Below are positions 8,987 to 16,769 of a stretch of 17,259 bases of DNA, one piece after another (positions within the stretch are counted from its first letter, which is position 1; every line of letters begins with the position of its first letter). A program made the translations under genes and the position numbers. The notes under the pieces were generated by a model, which saw only the letters and a program-made list of their open reading frames with translations, was not told where the DNA came from and did no database searches. The stretch is from contig NWUY0300088777.1 of the NCBI GenBank assembly GCA_004151065.3, forward strand, positions 1 to 17,259, given 5' to 3'. This DNA is from Larix sibirica. Its lineage: Eukaryota; Streptophyta; Pinopsida; Pinales; Pinaceae.

Positions 8987-9073
8987 GTATGAGACAATAA
9001 AGATGATTTCCAAGCCATTATAAATTGGTTTAAAACACTATTTTTCATTTTATGACATTGACCTTTTGTGTAG
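8987..9073 (+). other. Candidate 87 bp intron
   Basis: It starts gtatgaga after ttatag and ends ccttttgtgtag. It is T-rich before the acceptor and has a plant-like length. Removing it joins codons in phase (a split GAT codon) into the S-H-I-K-H-L-L-F-L start of module A. This is the best supported splice pair in the window. Confidence 0.5.
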
Positions 9074-9661
9074 ATTCGCATATAAAACATTTGTTGTTTT
9101 TAGAAATGGAAGGATTTTTGTTTTTAAAGGTAGCAACCACTAAAAATGAAGTTGAATTTCCTGGTAGTGTCAACCAAGAATATGATTTCAAATACCATTC
9201 AAACTTTGATTGGTCACAACCAATTGCAATTTATTTTTTGCAATTGTGTTTTAATAAAATTCAAGTCAGAATTTGGTCTTCTGAAGGTGTAATTGATGGG
9301 AGGAATTTGTTTTAAAATTTCTAGGAGAGAAGACCAAAACAATTGAGCAAAAAATTAAATGTTTGTGGTCCTTTGATAAATGATCTACAAATGTTTCAAG
9401 GAAAACCTTCAAATATGTGCAAACTTGTGTCATGAATTTGGAAATGAATTGTTAGTGGAATGTATATCTATGCTTTTCTTGGAAGTTGCAAAGATACAAG
9501 GAAATCCTACTGAAAATTGCATTTTTGTTAAACCTCGTGATGTATCTTCCGAAAAAGATAAATATTTGGTGAGAAGTGTATGGAAAGTTGTTTCTAAATT
9601 GGATAGAATATCTGATGTTAGACCATTCCTCTCTTCTTTAAGCATTCAGAAAAAATTGTAA
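9074..9661 (+). pseudogene. FCP1/SCP-like HAD phosphatase module A, degenerate
   Basis: Proteins with an FCP1-homology (NIF) domain are HAD-superfamily phosphatases; relatives act on RNA polymerase II C-terminal domain or other phosphoproteins. After the acceptor at 9073 the frame reads HIKHLLFLEMEGFLFLK, the position of motif I (hhhDxDG/DLNG), with E-M-E-G in place of D-L-N-G, so the nucleophile Asp is Glu. Then come YDFKYHSNFDW and IAIYFLQLCFNKIQVRIWSS, matching the F-L-x-F-C-F-x-x-F-x-V-G-V-W-S-S signature. A stop near 9315 and a frame change follow; LKFLGEKTK and CLWSF lie in the second frame. The open stretch 9380-9661 has LLVEC where L-V-D-D is expected, then NPTENCIFVKP and WKVVSKLDRISDVRPFLSS, resembling the domain's end. 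The second half is a looser match than the first. Confidence 0.55.
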
Positions 9662-9897
9662 GATTAGACTTCTTACTATTGTAGCAAATATTTAAATAAT
9701 TAATTATAATCGGTTTGTGTCACTATGTTATGAATGTTTTTTTTTACTTCGTTATATTTTAATATTATTGATATGGAATTTTGAGCTCTAGAAACACTTG
9801 GATCCTATTTAATTGGTAGAAATCTACATGCTTCTTAATTTAATGGCTTCTATATTATTGTTGTGATTACATATCTGGTTATAGTATTTTTATGTAG

Positions 9898-10612
9898 CTA
9901 GAAATCAACAAAGAAGAGGTTATTGGTGTTGGGTGTAGAGGGATTATGGTTTGGGGTTTGTGTTTTTACCAAAAAAGGACCTCACTATCAACAAACTCAC
10001 TTTGTGCATGTATGTTATCAATATTATGTGCATATTTTTAGTGTTGATATTATCGACATTGTGAGAGAACATTTTGACATTGCTCTATGGTTTTATTTTT
10101 TAGATTGCAAAGAAGTAAAGCATTTCATTAGTGAATTTGAATGGATAGATGATGGAAACCTGATATTTTTGGGGGGATGCGATCATTGTATACATCTTTC
10201 ATACTCCTCCACATCTTATCGATGTTAGGGTGGACTAATATGTGTTTACAGAAAATTGCTAAAAGATGTATTTCTCCAATATGTAGATCAATATGAAACA
10301 TCAAATATTTTTTTGTAGATGATGGTCAATACTATTCAAATGATAATGGAGATGAAGACTATTTGAAAATACCATCAAGTTGGACATTTGATGGTTCATA
10401 TGAAAGAGACAAAAATGTAAACACATGGTTGTCCACACTATTGACTCACCTCAGGTCCGAGTCAAACATGATCCATTGGTTAAAAAAATTCAAATTTAAA
10501 TGAAAATATTGAAAAAATTGTTTTGTGGGAATGGAAGAAGACATTTTGTGAGAAAACAACAACGAACCATTTGGGTCCATTGAGTTGTCAATTGTTGTTC
10601 TTGAAGTCTTGT
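9898..10612 (+). pseudogene. FCP1/SCP-like HAD phosphatase module B, degenerate
   Basis: After an acceptor-like tatgtag (9897) comes KSTKKRLLVLGVEGLWFGVC. The K-K-x-L-L-V-L-D-L-N-G start of plant FCP1-like domains is clear, but the nucleophile position is Gly (G-V-E-G). VDIIDIVREHFDIALW matches the V-D-F-L-x-F-x-x-x-x-F-D-V-G-V-W segment, followed by LDCKEVKHFISEF and LIFLGGCDHCIH. A stop lies near 10228; after a frame change KYFFVDDGQYYSNDNGDEDY runs through the conserved V-D-D motif (10315-10323) and on to YLKIPSSWTFDG and WLSTLLTHLRSES. The module seems to end at a stop near 10612 after another shift (IEKIVLWEWKKTFCEKTTTN). The first stop, the frameshifts and an in-frame TAG just after the acceptor imply a pseudogene, or exon limits other than those I picked. 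Confidence 0.6.
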
Positions 10613-10935
10613 GAATGATGAATTTAGAAACCAAATTTTGTTGGGATATTTGATACTTCTATATTATTTGTCCTTCTATCCTCTTGTAATGGATTCTTCT
10701 ATATTGCGATAAAGTTCAAACTTTATGTTTCCTATGAAAGGCACGTGCAAACAATTTCTTTTTATATGGACATAAATAATAAGAGGAGAACTATGCAAGT
10801 GATCATATGATTTTTTATAATTGATTTTCATGTTCGCAAAAATTAATACTTGTTAATTTTTCTATATAGAAACATAAATAATATGTAGAAAATAAATATT
10901 AATGAGAGTTTTGTATTGAATTTATTTGTTTGCAG

Positions 10936-11457
10936 ATACAAGATTATTAAATAAACAATTGATACTATTTGATATCAATGGAGTCTCATTACATGCACTT
11001 CATAAAAGCTAATTTTGGAATAAGGCATTGCCAAGGAAACCATATATCATTACAAGAAATAAGTTATACTTTTTGTGGCCCAGTTTTATTGAATTTCTTC
11101 AAAAGTGCCTTAGCTTTTTTTGAAGTTGGTTTGTGGACATCCGTGCAACGAAAGAATATGGATGAGTGTTTTCCATTTTTATTAGACAAAAATGAATTTG
11201 AAATCCAGATATTTAAATTTTTACTAACACAAGATGAGTGTGACACTATACCATGAAAGGGTTATGTTGGCTTTGGAAATCTACATGTATATTTGAATGT
11301 GACACTATACCATGAAAGGGTTATGTTGGCTTTGGAAATCTACATGTATATTTGAAACCCCTTAATAAAGTTTGGAAAAAATTACTGGGTTCTTATAATT
11401 CTATAAACACAGTTATTGTAGATGATTCGAAGGAAAAAATAGTTGCAACGATGACAT
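10936..11457 (+). pseudogene. FCP1/SCP-like HAD phosphatase module C, degenerate
   Basis: A clean acceptor (tttgtttgcag, 10935) leads into TRLLNKQLILFDINGVSLHA. This is motif I with the first Asp kept (D-I-N-G; Asp codon 10971-10973). An in-frame TAA follows at 11010-11012. The frame goes on through ALPRKPYIITRNKLYFLWPS and IEFLQKCLSFF, then shifts by one in a seven-T run (11115-11121) to FFEVGLWTSVQRKNMDECFP and FLLTQDECDTIP, matching the F-F-E-V-G-V-W-S-S and W-D-Q-x-x-C segments. A stop and an exact 59 bp tandem duplication (11239-11356) break the next part; then LKPLNKVWKKLLGSYNS and TVIVDDSKEKIVATMT carry the K-x-L-x-K-x-W and V-D-D motifs to a stop at 11457. This is the best match of the three modules. 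Confidence 0.65.
11239..11356. repeat. Exact 59 bp tandem duplication in module C
   Basis: Positions 11239-11297 and 11298-11356 are identical over all 59 bases. The unit starts tgtgacactatacc and ends gtatatttgaa. The unit length is not a multiple of three, so the second copy is out of frame. Identity of both units in otherwise decayed DNA suggests a recent event. Confidence 0.95.
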
Positions 11458-11840
11458 AAATTATATTATTGTTAAATATTATTCGTGTGATTATGACAAT
11501 GACATATTTTTTTAAGATTAATTGTGGCCTTGCTTGATATAGTTCAACAATGTCTGTGATGTGAGGCCTATTGTAAAAAGTATGGAACTAGTGTGTTAAA
11601 GAATATAGTCTTTTTTATGTTATTGATAATATATTTATATGTTAGAAAATGTTTTCTGGTTGGGAATGTCTTCATATTTTTCTATGTTTTGTTATGCTTG
11701 ACATGTGATTTAAAATTAAGTATGAAAATGGGATTTATAAAGGAAAAAAAATACTAAAAGTTTCAATATTGAATTTAACAAGTTCAAAATCCAATTCAAT
11801 AAGTTAGTACAAACTCCTAATCAAAATGTGAAAAACACAA
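11458..11840. other. A+T-rich stretch without recognised features
   Basis: Downstream of the last FCP1-like module. No motif or open frame that I can assign. It may contain the 3' flank of that locus. Confidence 0.5.
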
Positions 11841-11869
11841 TTCAAAAAAATGCAAATATCATTTCAAAA

Positions 11870-11975
11870 AGTCCAAAAATACTCTTTCTAAAGTGCAAAA
11901 ATCAGGTTTAAAAAGTGCATAATCAGGTTCAAAAAGTGTAAAAACGAGTTCCAAAAGTGCCAATATTGGATTCCA
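11870..11975. repeat. Degenerate minisatellite, 21-22 bp period
   Basis: The phrase aagtg begins at 11891, 11913, 11934 and 11955, each followed by a variant of a caggttcaa-type block. Three to four imperfect units are visible, with vaguer ones to the left from about 11840. Confidence 0.65.
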
Positions 11976-12004
11976 TACCTACTCGATTTTGGTACTTTTG
12001 GGGC

Positions 12005-12070
12005 TTTAGAAACCTTGATTTTGCAATTTAGAAACCTTGGTTTTGGGATTTAGAAAGGTTGTTTTTGGCA
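12005..12070. repeat. Tandem repeat, 3 x 22 bp
   Basis: Three adjacent 22 bp units (12005-12026, 12027-12048, 12049-12070) share tttagaaaccttg or a near variant. It lies directly upstream of the gypsy fragment. Confidence 0.8.
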
Positions 12071-12104
12071 TCTCTTTAAAGAGGCTTGAACATGAATAAA
12101 TCTA

Positions 12105-12680
12105 GATTTAATGAAATGAGAGTTTCAGAGAGGATGATGAATGGAAAACAACATTTAAAACAATTGACAGACATTATGAATGGTTAGTGATGCCATTTGG
12201 ATTGATAAATGCTCCAAGCACTTTCATGAGGCTTATGAATGAAGCACTTAAGGATTTTTACAGGTAAATTTGTTATTGTTTACCTAGATGATATCCTAAT
12301 TTATAGTCATTCCAAGGAAGAACATCTTAGACATATTAGATTGGTTTTGAATAAGTTGCAAAAAGAGACATTACTATTCAATCTGCAGAAGTGTACTTTT
12401 ATGAGGATAATGTTGGTGTATTTGGGTATTGTTATATCACGAGAAGGTCTAAATATGGATCCAAGAAAATTCAAATACATAATAGAGTAGCCTACTCCAA
12501 GGTGTATTTTGAGGTAAAATATTTTCATGGTTTAGTAAGTTTCTACATGAAACTTATCGGAAATTTTAGCGGAATTTGTGTTCCAATTATGGAGACAATT
12601 AAAGGAAACAAAAAACCATTCCAATGGAATAAGGTAGCTAAAAATATTTTCAATTGCTTAATAAGAAGATACTAGAACAA
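12105..12680 (+). pseudogene. Ty3/gypsy reverse transcriptase, degenerate
   Basis: Conceptual translation shows [20 protein letters not shown], then [16 protein letters not shown], the motif A-B region. A frame change in the aaggatttttacagg stretch near 12250-12265 is followed by [16 protein letters not shown]. The catalytic Y-L-D-D is intact at 12281-12292. Then come SKEEHLRHIRLVLNKLQKE, QKCTF and VYLGIVISREGLNMDP. After another shift near 12480 the thumb side reads YFEVKYFHGLVSFYMKLIGN, then IKGNKKPFQWN. The order and spacing are those of Ty3/gypsy RT. Two frameshifts and a stop at 12488 make it inactive although the active-site tetrad survives. Confidence 0.9.
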
Positions 12681-12699
12681 CCTATTTTAGCCCTATGAA

Positions 12700-13160
12700 A
12701 TTTTAATAAAAAATTTCAAGTTAAATGTGATGCTAAACATAAATACTTTCAAGCTAAATGATGCTAAATATTTTCAATGGACTATTGTTGGTATTGTTTT
12801 TCAAGCTAAATATTTTCAATGGACTATTGTTGGTATTGTTTTGAGTCGAGAAGGTAAACCGGTTGCTTATCACAGTGAAAAAACTTAGTGATGCTAAACA
12901 TAAATACTCCTCATATGACAAGGAATTTTTTGTTATTGTTTAAGCATTGAAGAAATGTAGACACTATTTGATGCCCAAAGAGATTATTTTTTATACTGAT
13001 AACCATGCCTTATATTTTATTAGAAGACAAACAAAGTTGAATCATATGCATATCAAGTGGGGTTGAATTTTTGTAGAATTTTACTTTTGTTATCAAGCAT
13101 ATAAGTATTCAATCTTATAAAGTTGCAGATTTGTGACTTCCTATTGTGAATAGGAGGCTC
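12700..13160 (+). pseudogene. Ty3/gypsy RNase H, degenerate
   Basis: The domain removes template RNA during element replication. It starts with FQVKCDA (first catalytic Asp present), is interrupted by a 42 bp-period duplication, and resumes at TIVGIVLSREGKPVAYHSEK (about 12820-12883). LSDAKHKYSSYDKEFFVIV follows after a shift, carrying the S-x-Y-D-K-E-F signature with its catalytic Glu, then ALKKCRHYLMPKEI and YTDNHAL with the third catalytic Asp. It ends with RQTKLNH, FTFVIKHIS and KVADL, the usual V-A-D-A-L-S-R site, where the reading becomes a stop. Some catalytic residues survive but the frame does not. Confidence 0.85.
12763..12842. repeat. Tandem duplication, 42 bp period, in gypsy RNase H
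   Basis: 38 bases are identical at 12763-12800 and 12805-12842 (gctaaatattttcaatgg to gtattgtttt). The preceding text tgatgctaaacataaatac at about 12728 also recurs at about 12888, so this stretch holds a mosaic of short local copies. Confidence 0.85.
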
Positions 13161-13480
13161 CATGTAAGATGTTATTGGTAACATCAAGGGTGGGGTGAAA
13201 CATCCACCTTGATGGTTGGTGAAATATTGGCCATTTTTCCTTCCTCGAAAGCATCTAGCACTAGAATGGGATTTTTAAATCAATTGACATGGTCAAGTGG
13301 GATCAAATACTTGGTTTCAACGACGTATTGTTTGGCCATCTTGTTTTGAGGCACAAAGTAGGAATGATGATGCATGTCATCCCAAGGTTCCACAAGGGTG
13401 GTCATAGCTTTATGGATTCCTTCGTTTGGCTGGAAGAGGTGATCAAAGAAGTTACTAGGAGTGTTGTTTTTTTATGGTGA
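13130..13480 (-). pseudogene. Pre-RT linker of the minus-strand gypsy relic
   Basis: The minus-strand reading holds LVEPWDDMHHHSYFVPQ (about 13400-13350), then FKNPILVLDAFEEGKMANIS with PTIKVDVS (to about 13190) and, after a shift, LDVTNNILHGASYSQ (about 13180-13135). This matches the E-P-W-x-x-M-H-H-R-S, E-G-x-x-x-N-I-S-P-T-I-x-V-D-I-S and G-A-S-C-S linker that leads into the RT of plant gypsy polyproteins. RT itself is absent on this strand: below 13130 the DNA is explained by plus-strand gypsy RNase H. Confidence 0.6.
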
Positions 13481-14116
13481 AAAAATTGGAGTATTAGTGA
13501 TAGCATTGGGAATATCATATGTGCATGGTGTATATGTTGAACTATACACTCCCATGGAGTTGAAGATTGCATGTGATGGATTAGTACTATCCCATGGATT
13601 AGTGATGTCTTTCAAATATTCCTAATGGTTATGAGCCATAGAAATGGGTGATTATGAGATGTAAAACATCTCAACATAGCCTATCATGTTATATTCCATG
13701 AGTAAGATCTCCTCCTAGGGAGAAACAAGGAGGTTTGTTGTCAAAGGAGAATAGATACTGTGAGGTTTCCTTAACTATTCTTAGTGCTTAAATCATTCCA
13801 CTTGTAAAGTGGGACATTGGAATAAGAAGTGCGTCAACAACACATAAGAACAAAATGTTCAAGTGGGGAATGATGTGATCATTGTATGATAAAGAGACAA
13901 GGGTGGGTGGCTCACCTATGGGTGACAATATCCATACCAGGGGGTAATAAATGACTGCTCTAATCACATACTAAACATGATTTTTTTGTGGGTTTCCAAA
14001 TTGTCGTCGACAAAAGTTTGACTACGATAGAATCTATGGGGGTTATTTGTGATGTGTTGTTAGGGATAAAGGATTAACTCATAGTAGCAAGAGCCACAGA
14101 ACTGTGACACGTTCAT
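13481..14116 (-). other. Spacer within the minus-strand gypsy relic
   Basis: Low-complexity, Pro/Ser/Thr/Asn-rich minus-strand reading, for example NPWDSTNPSHAIFNSMGVYS near 13590-13530. Such spacers lie between protease and RT in these elements. No domain and no host gene are recognised. Confidence 0.4.
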
Positions 14117-14350
14117 GCAATGGTGAGTGTAATGACCAAAATGTGAACATATTGTGCATGCATGATTCACGATAATGATTTTTTCTTTGGTTTGGAAGCC
14201 TTTACTTAAGGAGTAGAGAGTATGCCCCTTGTAGAGGAGTTCTAAGTGAGAACAAAGCCTTTGGATGGGGGTAATAAGTTTCTTAACTTAGGCAAGGTCG
14301 AGCATTGGGAATAGATTCGTGGTGTGACCTACAAGTCCACATAATGCACA
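14117..14350 (-). pseudogene. Two CCHC zinc-knuckle motifs in the spacer of the minus-strand gypsy relic
   Basis: The first (about 14350-14309) reads PPCALCGLVGHTTNLFPML with spacing C-x2-C-x4-H-x4-F; the last Cys has become Phe. The second (14158-14117) reads ACTICSHFGHYTHHC with perfect C-x2-C-x4-H-x4-C spacing. Knuckles of this kind bind the element RNA and normally belong to gag. Here they lie downstream of the protease in the reading direction. In some plant retroelement proteins I recall the same paired arrangement, C-A-L-C then C-A-I-C with G-H-Y-T-H-H-C. Whether they belong to the same element as the protease is uncertain. Confidence 0.65.
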
Positions 14351-14789
14351 TGGAGGGGAATTCATGCTAAGAGTTTACTGCATGAGGCTTTGGATTTAAT
14401 GGCCTTAGGTTTAGTGCCCCCAAATACATGTAGTTATGATGAATATTCTTTGACCAATGGTTATGATGAGGTAGGTGAGACCCACCATGGGATCTCAGAT
14501 GGTGAGGCATTCGTAGGAGTGATAGGTGTAAAGTTTATGTCGGTGTATGTTTTTGGGTTAACTTATGGATATGGTGGAGTTAAGTACCATAATGGGGATC
14601 CCAAGGGTAAAAATTGGTAGCATAAGAGTAGCCATGATAGCAATACCTTGGATTCTAAGAAGGGGGAAGAATAAATGAACTTATACAATGGGTGTGACCA
14701 AAGGAGGGGAAGGAATGGTTCCTTCTTCATGATGGTTCTTGGTATTGGATGATGATGTATAGGCAGAAGTAGAGGAAGGGTGTTAATAT
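14351..14789 (-). other. Spacer between protease and CCHC knuckles
   Basis: The minus-strand frame 14823-14563 and following text is rich in Pro, Ser, Thr and His (for example VNPKTYTDINFTPITPTNAS). No domain is seen. The plus-strand frame over 14390-14620 is its shadow. Confidence 0.4.
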
Positions 14790-15300
14790 TCATAGGAAAA
14801 GATAGTACACATGAGGCCATCAATGGATGAGGAAATGATCGGTGGTGGTATTGTGTATGCCCCTAAAAATGAACAATATTTATAGAGGTCATGTCCTATG
14901 TTACTAAGTGATGGAATATTTAATGATCCTAGTATAGGAAGGATATTATGAGGGTTATCGTTAGGGTGTGGCTTGTCATAAGTAAGTTGGTAAAGGGTGA
15001 AATTTTTTCCATTTTGGTGGAGCATAATGGTGTGGAATACAGAGGAGGTGGTTTCCTTCATGGCATTCATATAATTGTGGCTAAGGAGGATGTTATAGTC
15101 AATTTGAATGTCAATGAGTTCTACACCTAGGAGCACCATTTTTCCCTACTCGATAGGGACATTCCGATAAATACATTTAGGTTGCAAGGGATGACCATCA
15201 TAGGCCCAGAGAGTGATTGTTGAAGGGACAATATCTACAAATCAAAACATATTCCAAACATTTGTTGCAAGTAGAATAACCTTCATTAATGATACATTGA
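14790..15300 (-). pseudogene. Ty3/gypsy aspartic protease, degenerate
   Basis: Retroelement proteases cut the gag-pol polyprotein. The active-site region reads CIINEGYSTC (about 15295-15267). In this plant group the equivalent is I-I-D-E-G-A-S-T-C, so the catalytic Asp is Asn (codon 15287-15285). After a shift comes VDIVPSTITLWAYDGHPLQP, matching the L-x-A-F-D-G-R segment, then NVPIE, and an open frame (15139-14783) with LIDIQIDYNILLSHNYMNAM, the conserved D-Y-N-L-L-L-G-R-x-W/Y region, then SVFHTIMLHQNGKNFTLYQL. Its end, IGHDLYKYCSFLGAYTIPPP, matches the segment that usually follows in these polyproteins. The Asp loss and frame breaks indicate inactivity. Confidence 0.75.
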
Positions 15301-15999
15301 CGAATTATGATGTTTTTTAAAGTGACAGGGATTTAAAATGTCATGGATGAAGGAATTTGTGGTTTACCAATGTATAAAGTGAGGATTATCATGTGCAAGT
15401 TGGATAGGTATATGGAACCTAATGTTGATAGTAATTCGTTCTTCTAGGAAGGGCAAGATTGAAGAACTTTGAGGGTAGACATGGCAACGAGGATTGCGAT
15501 AAAAAATCTACGGTGTTGAAGCTGTGTGTATATTGCATGTGAGAGTTGTGAGTTTTGCATCATAAAGGTGGTTTTGGTACTCGTGGGGTAGGGTAACTAC
15601 TAAGGTGTGAAATATGAAGGGATATACTAGTGGAATCCCGGGGATCCTCACATTCTGTGTGCAAGTTTTCAAGCACGTCGTAGGATCGATTTCGAGTTTG
15701 AAGATGAATATCTGCAAAATTCATGTGAATTATTTTGTAAGATTCCAATCATATTAGTAGGGGAGGGTTAGGTTGTTACTAAGATTCTTGTTGGTGTGAA
15801 ATAGATCCTTGATTGGAAAAAGGGTTTTGTAAGATAGCCTATTGAGGTGGGGTGGGTTCCTTGAGGAGGGTTTGCATTGCATTGAGATTTTTCTCCCATA
15901 ATATTTTGACACTCATTAATATTTTGGAAATGGTTGGCATAATGGTCATAAAGGCTCCACATAGGGTGTGGGAAAAAATTAGTTCTAAGATCATTATGT
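15300..15999 (-). other. Gag-protease spacer of the minus-strand gypsy relic
   Basis: Minus-strand frames 15962-15768 and 15748-15508 have no domain that I recognise. Between gag and protease such a spacer is expected. Near 15450-15400 a stretch reading ALPRRTNYYQ and PYTYPTC may be its end. No separate gene is seen. Confidence 0.4.
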
Positions 16000-16760
16000 T
16001 TCCCTTTCTAAGGTGGGTTATTATTTCCAGGGTTCTGTTATGGTTACTGACATTATGATTTTGTTGGTTATGGATCTCACCCCTACCCTTGGAGTTGGTT
16101 CTATTTTTGTTGTTTCCATTAATGTTTCCACAATTTTATGGTTTAGGGGCATTTGCAACATTATAATATTCAAATGGTTAAAATTGTTGAGCTAGGGTAG
16201 GTTCAAGAAAGTTGAAGCCTACATGATTTGTGAGATAAGAATCAGTTAACACTCTTGGGTGAAGGGATAGGGAATGGAAAATATGGGTTAAGAGGAGGGA
16301 CTACTCCATAGGGATTGGGGTTCTCAAATAAATTTCATGTTGGGGTTGGGGGTCCCATGAGGTGGGGGGTGCACCCGGGTTTGTGCACTCAGGTTTGAAA
16401 AGGTAGGAATATATGGTCCACATGTTAGTCATGGTGTAAAAGGTGGATTTGTGGTGTATTGACAACTAGTAGTGGTGGAGGGACACCACATGGTGGGATT
16501 GATGATGCTAACCCATAAGAGTTAGGTGTGATACCTTGATAGGATATGGTCCCAACGATCCCGTCAACAGTGTGTGAGGTGCTAGAGATGACATTCTCTA
16601 GAGATCAACATCGAGGGGAATCATGGATGATTGTGTATAAATACCTAGATTAGGCATAAATTAAATCAAAGTGTTTGGATTTGAGGATAGCCTCATCTTT
16701 AGTCATAAGCATGGTGTTTGTAATGTCATTAGTGATCAATGGAAGGAATAATTTGAGGAA
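16000..16760 (-). pseudogene. Ty3/gypsy gag C-terminal portion, degenerate
   Basis: Gag forms the particle that encloses the element RNA. The minus-strand reading holds MTKDEAILKSKHFDLIYA (16706-16653), then SRYLYTIIHDSPR, SLENVISSTSHTVDGIVGTI and NSYGLASSIPPCGVPPPLL. This resembles gag C-termini of plant gypsy elements that have a F-D-L-I-Y-x-Q-S-G-Y-L-Y segment. Later, at about 16150-16040, a basic low-complexity stretch rich in Asn and Lys (NINGNNKNRTNSKGRGE) fits the nucleocapsid-like tail. There are stops in each segment. The N-terminal retrotrans_gag fold was not found to the right of 16760, so it is missing or too decayed to see. Confidence 0.55.
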
Positions 16761-16769
16761 CTAATTTAA

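Larger units (their letters stand above)
12085..13160 (+). mobile_element. Ty3/gypsy fragment: RT and RNase H, plus strand
   Basis: A decayed part of a plant Ty3/gypsy LTR retrotransposon pol gene. It begins within RT, after the usual S-G-Y-H-Q-I segment, and ends at the end of RNase H. No integrase, protease or LTR is attached on this strand. Several frame changes and stops occur, and a 42 bp-period duplication disrupts the RT-RNase H junction. Its 3' end meets a gypsy fragment of the opposite strand at about 13130-13165. It is preceded by a minisatellite. The fragment is an orphan, either a truncated insertion or a remnant of rearrangement. Confidence 0.9.
13130..16760 (-). mobile_element. 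Ty3/gypsy relic: gag, protease, spacer to the pre-RT linker, minus strand
   Basis: Reading the minus strand from about 16760 down there are gag C-terminal segments, a basic Asn/Lys-rich stretch, a retroviral-type aspartic protease with the plant gypsy D-E-G-A-S style active site, a long spacer with two CCHC knuckles, and the short linker found just before RT in plant gypsy polyproteins. The element breaks at about 13130-13165 where RT should begin; the neighbouring fragment on the other strand starts there. No LTRs were recognised. Frameshifts and stops are frequent. The unusual position of the knuckles, after the protease, may reflect the family or a composite structure. Confidence 0.7.

Noticed and set aside
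10446-10634. Minus-strand frames at 10446-10634, 9430-9645 and 11064-11246.
   Set aside because: They are antisense to the FCP1-like modules and show no domain.
14390-14620. Plus-strand frames at 14390-14620, 14948-15130, 15852-16058 and 16013-16195.
   Set aside because: All lie antisense to minus-strand gypsy segments with recognisable protease, knuckle or spacer features, and have no domain of their own.
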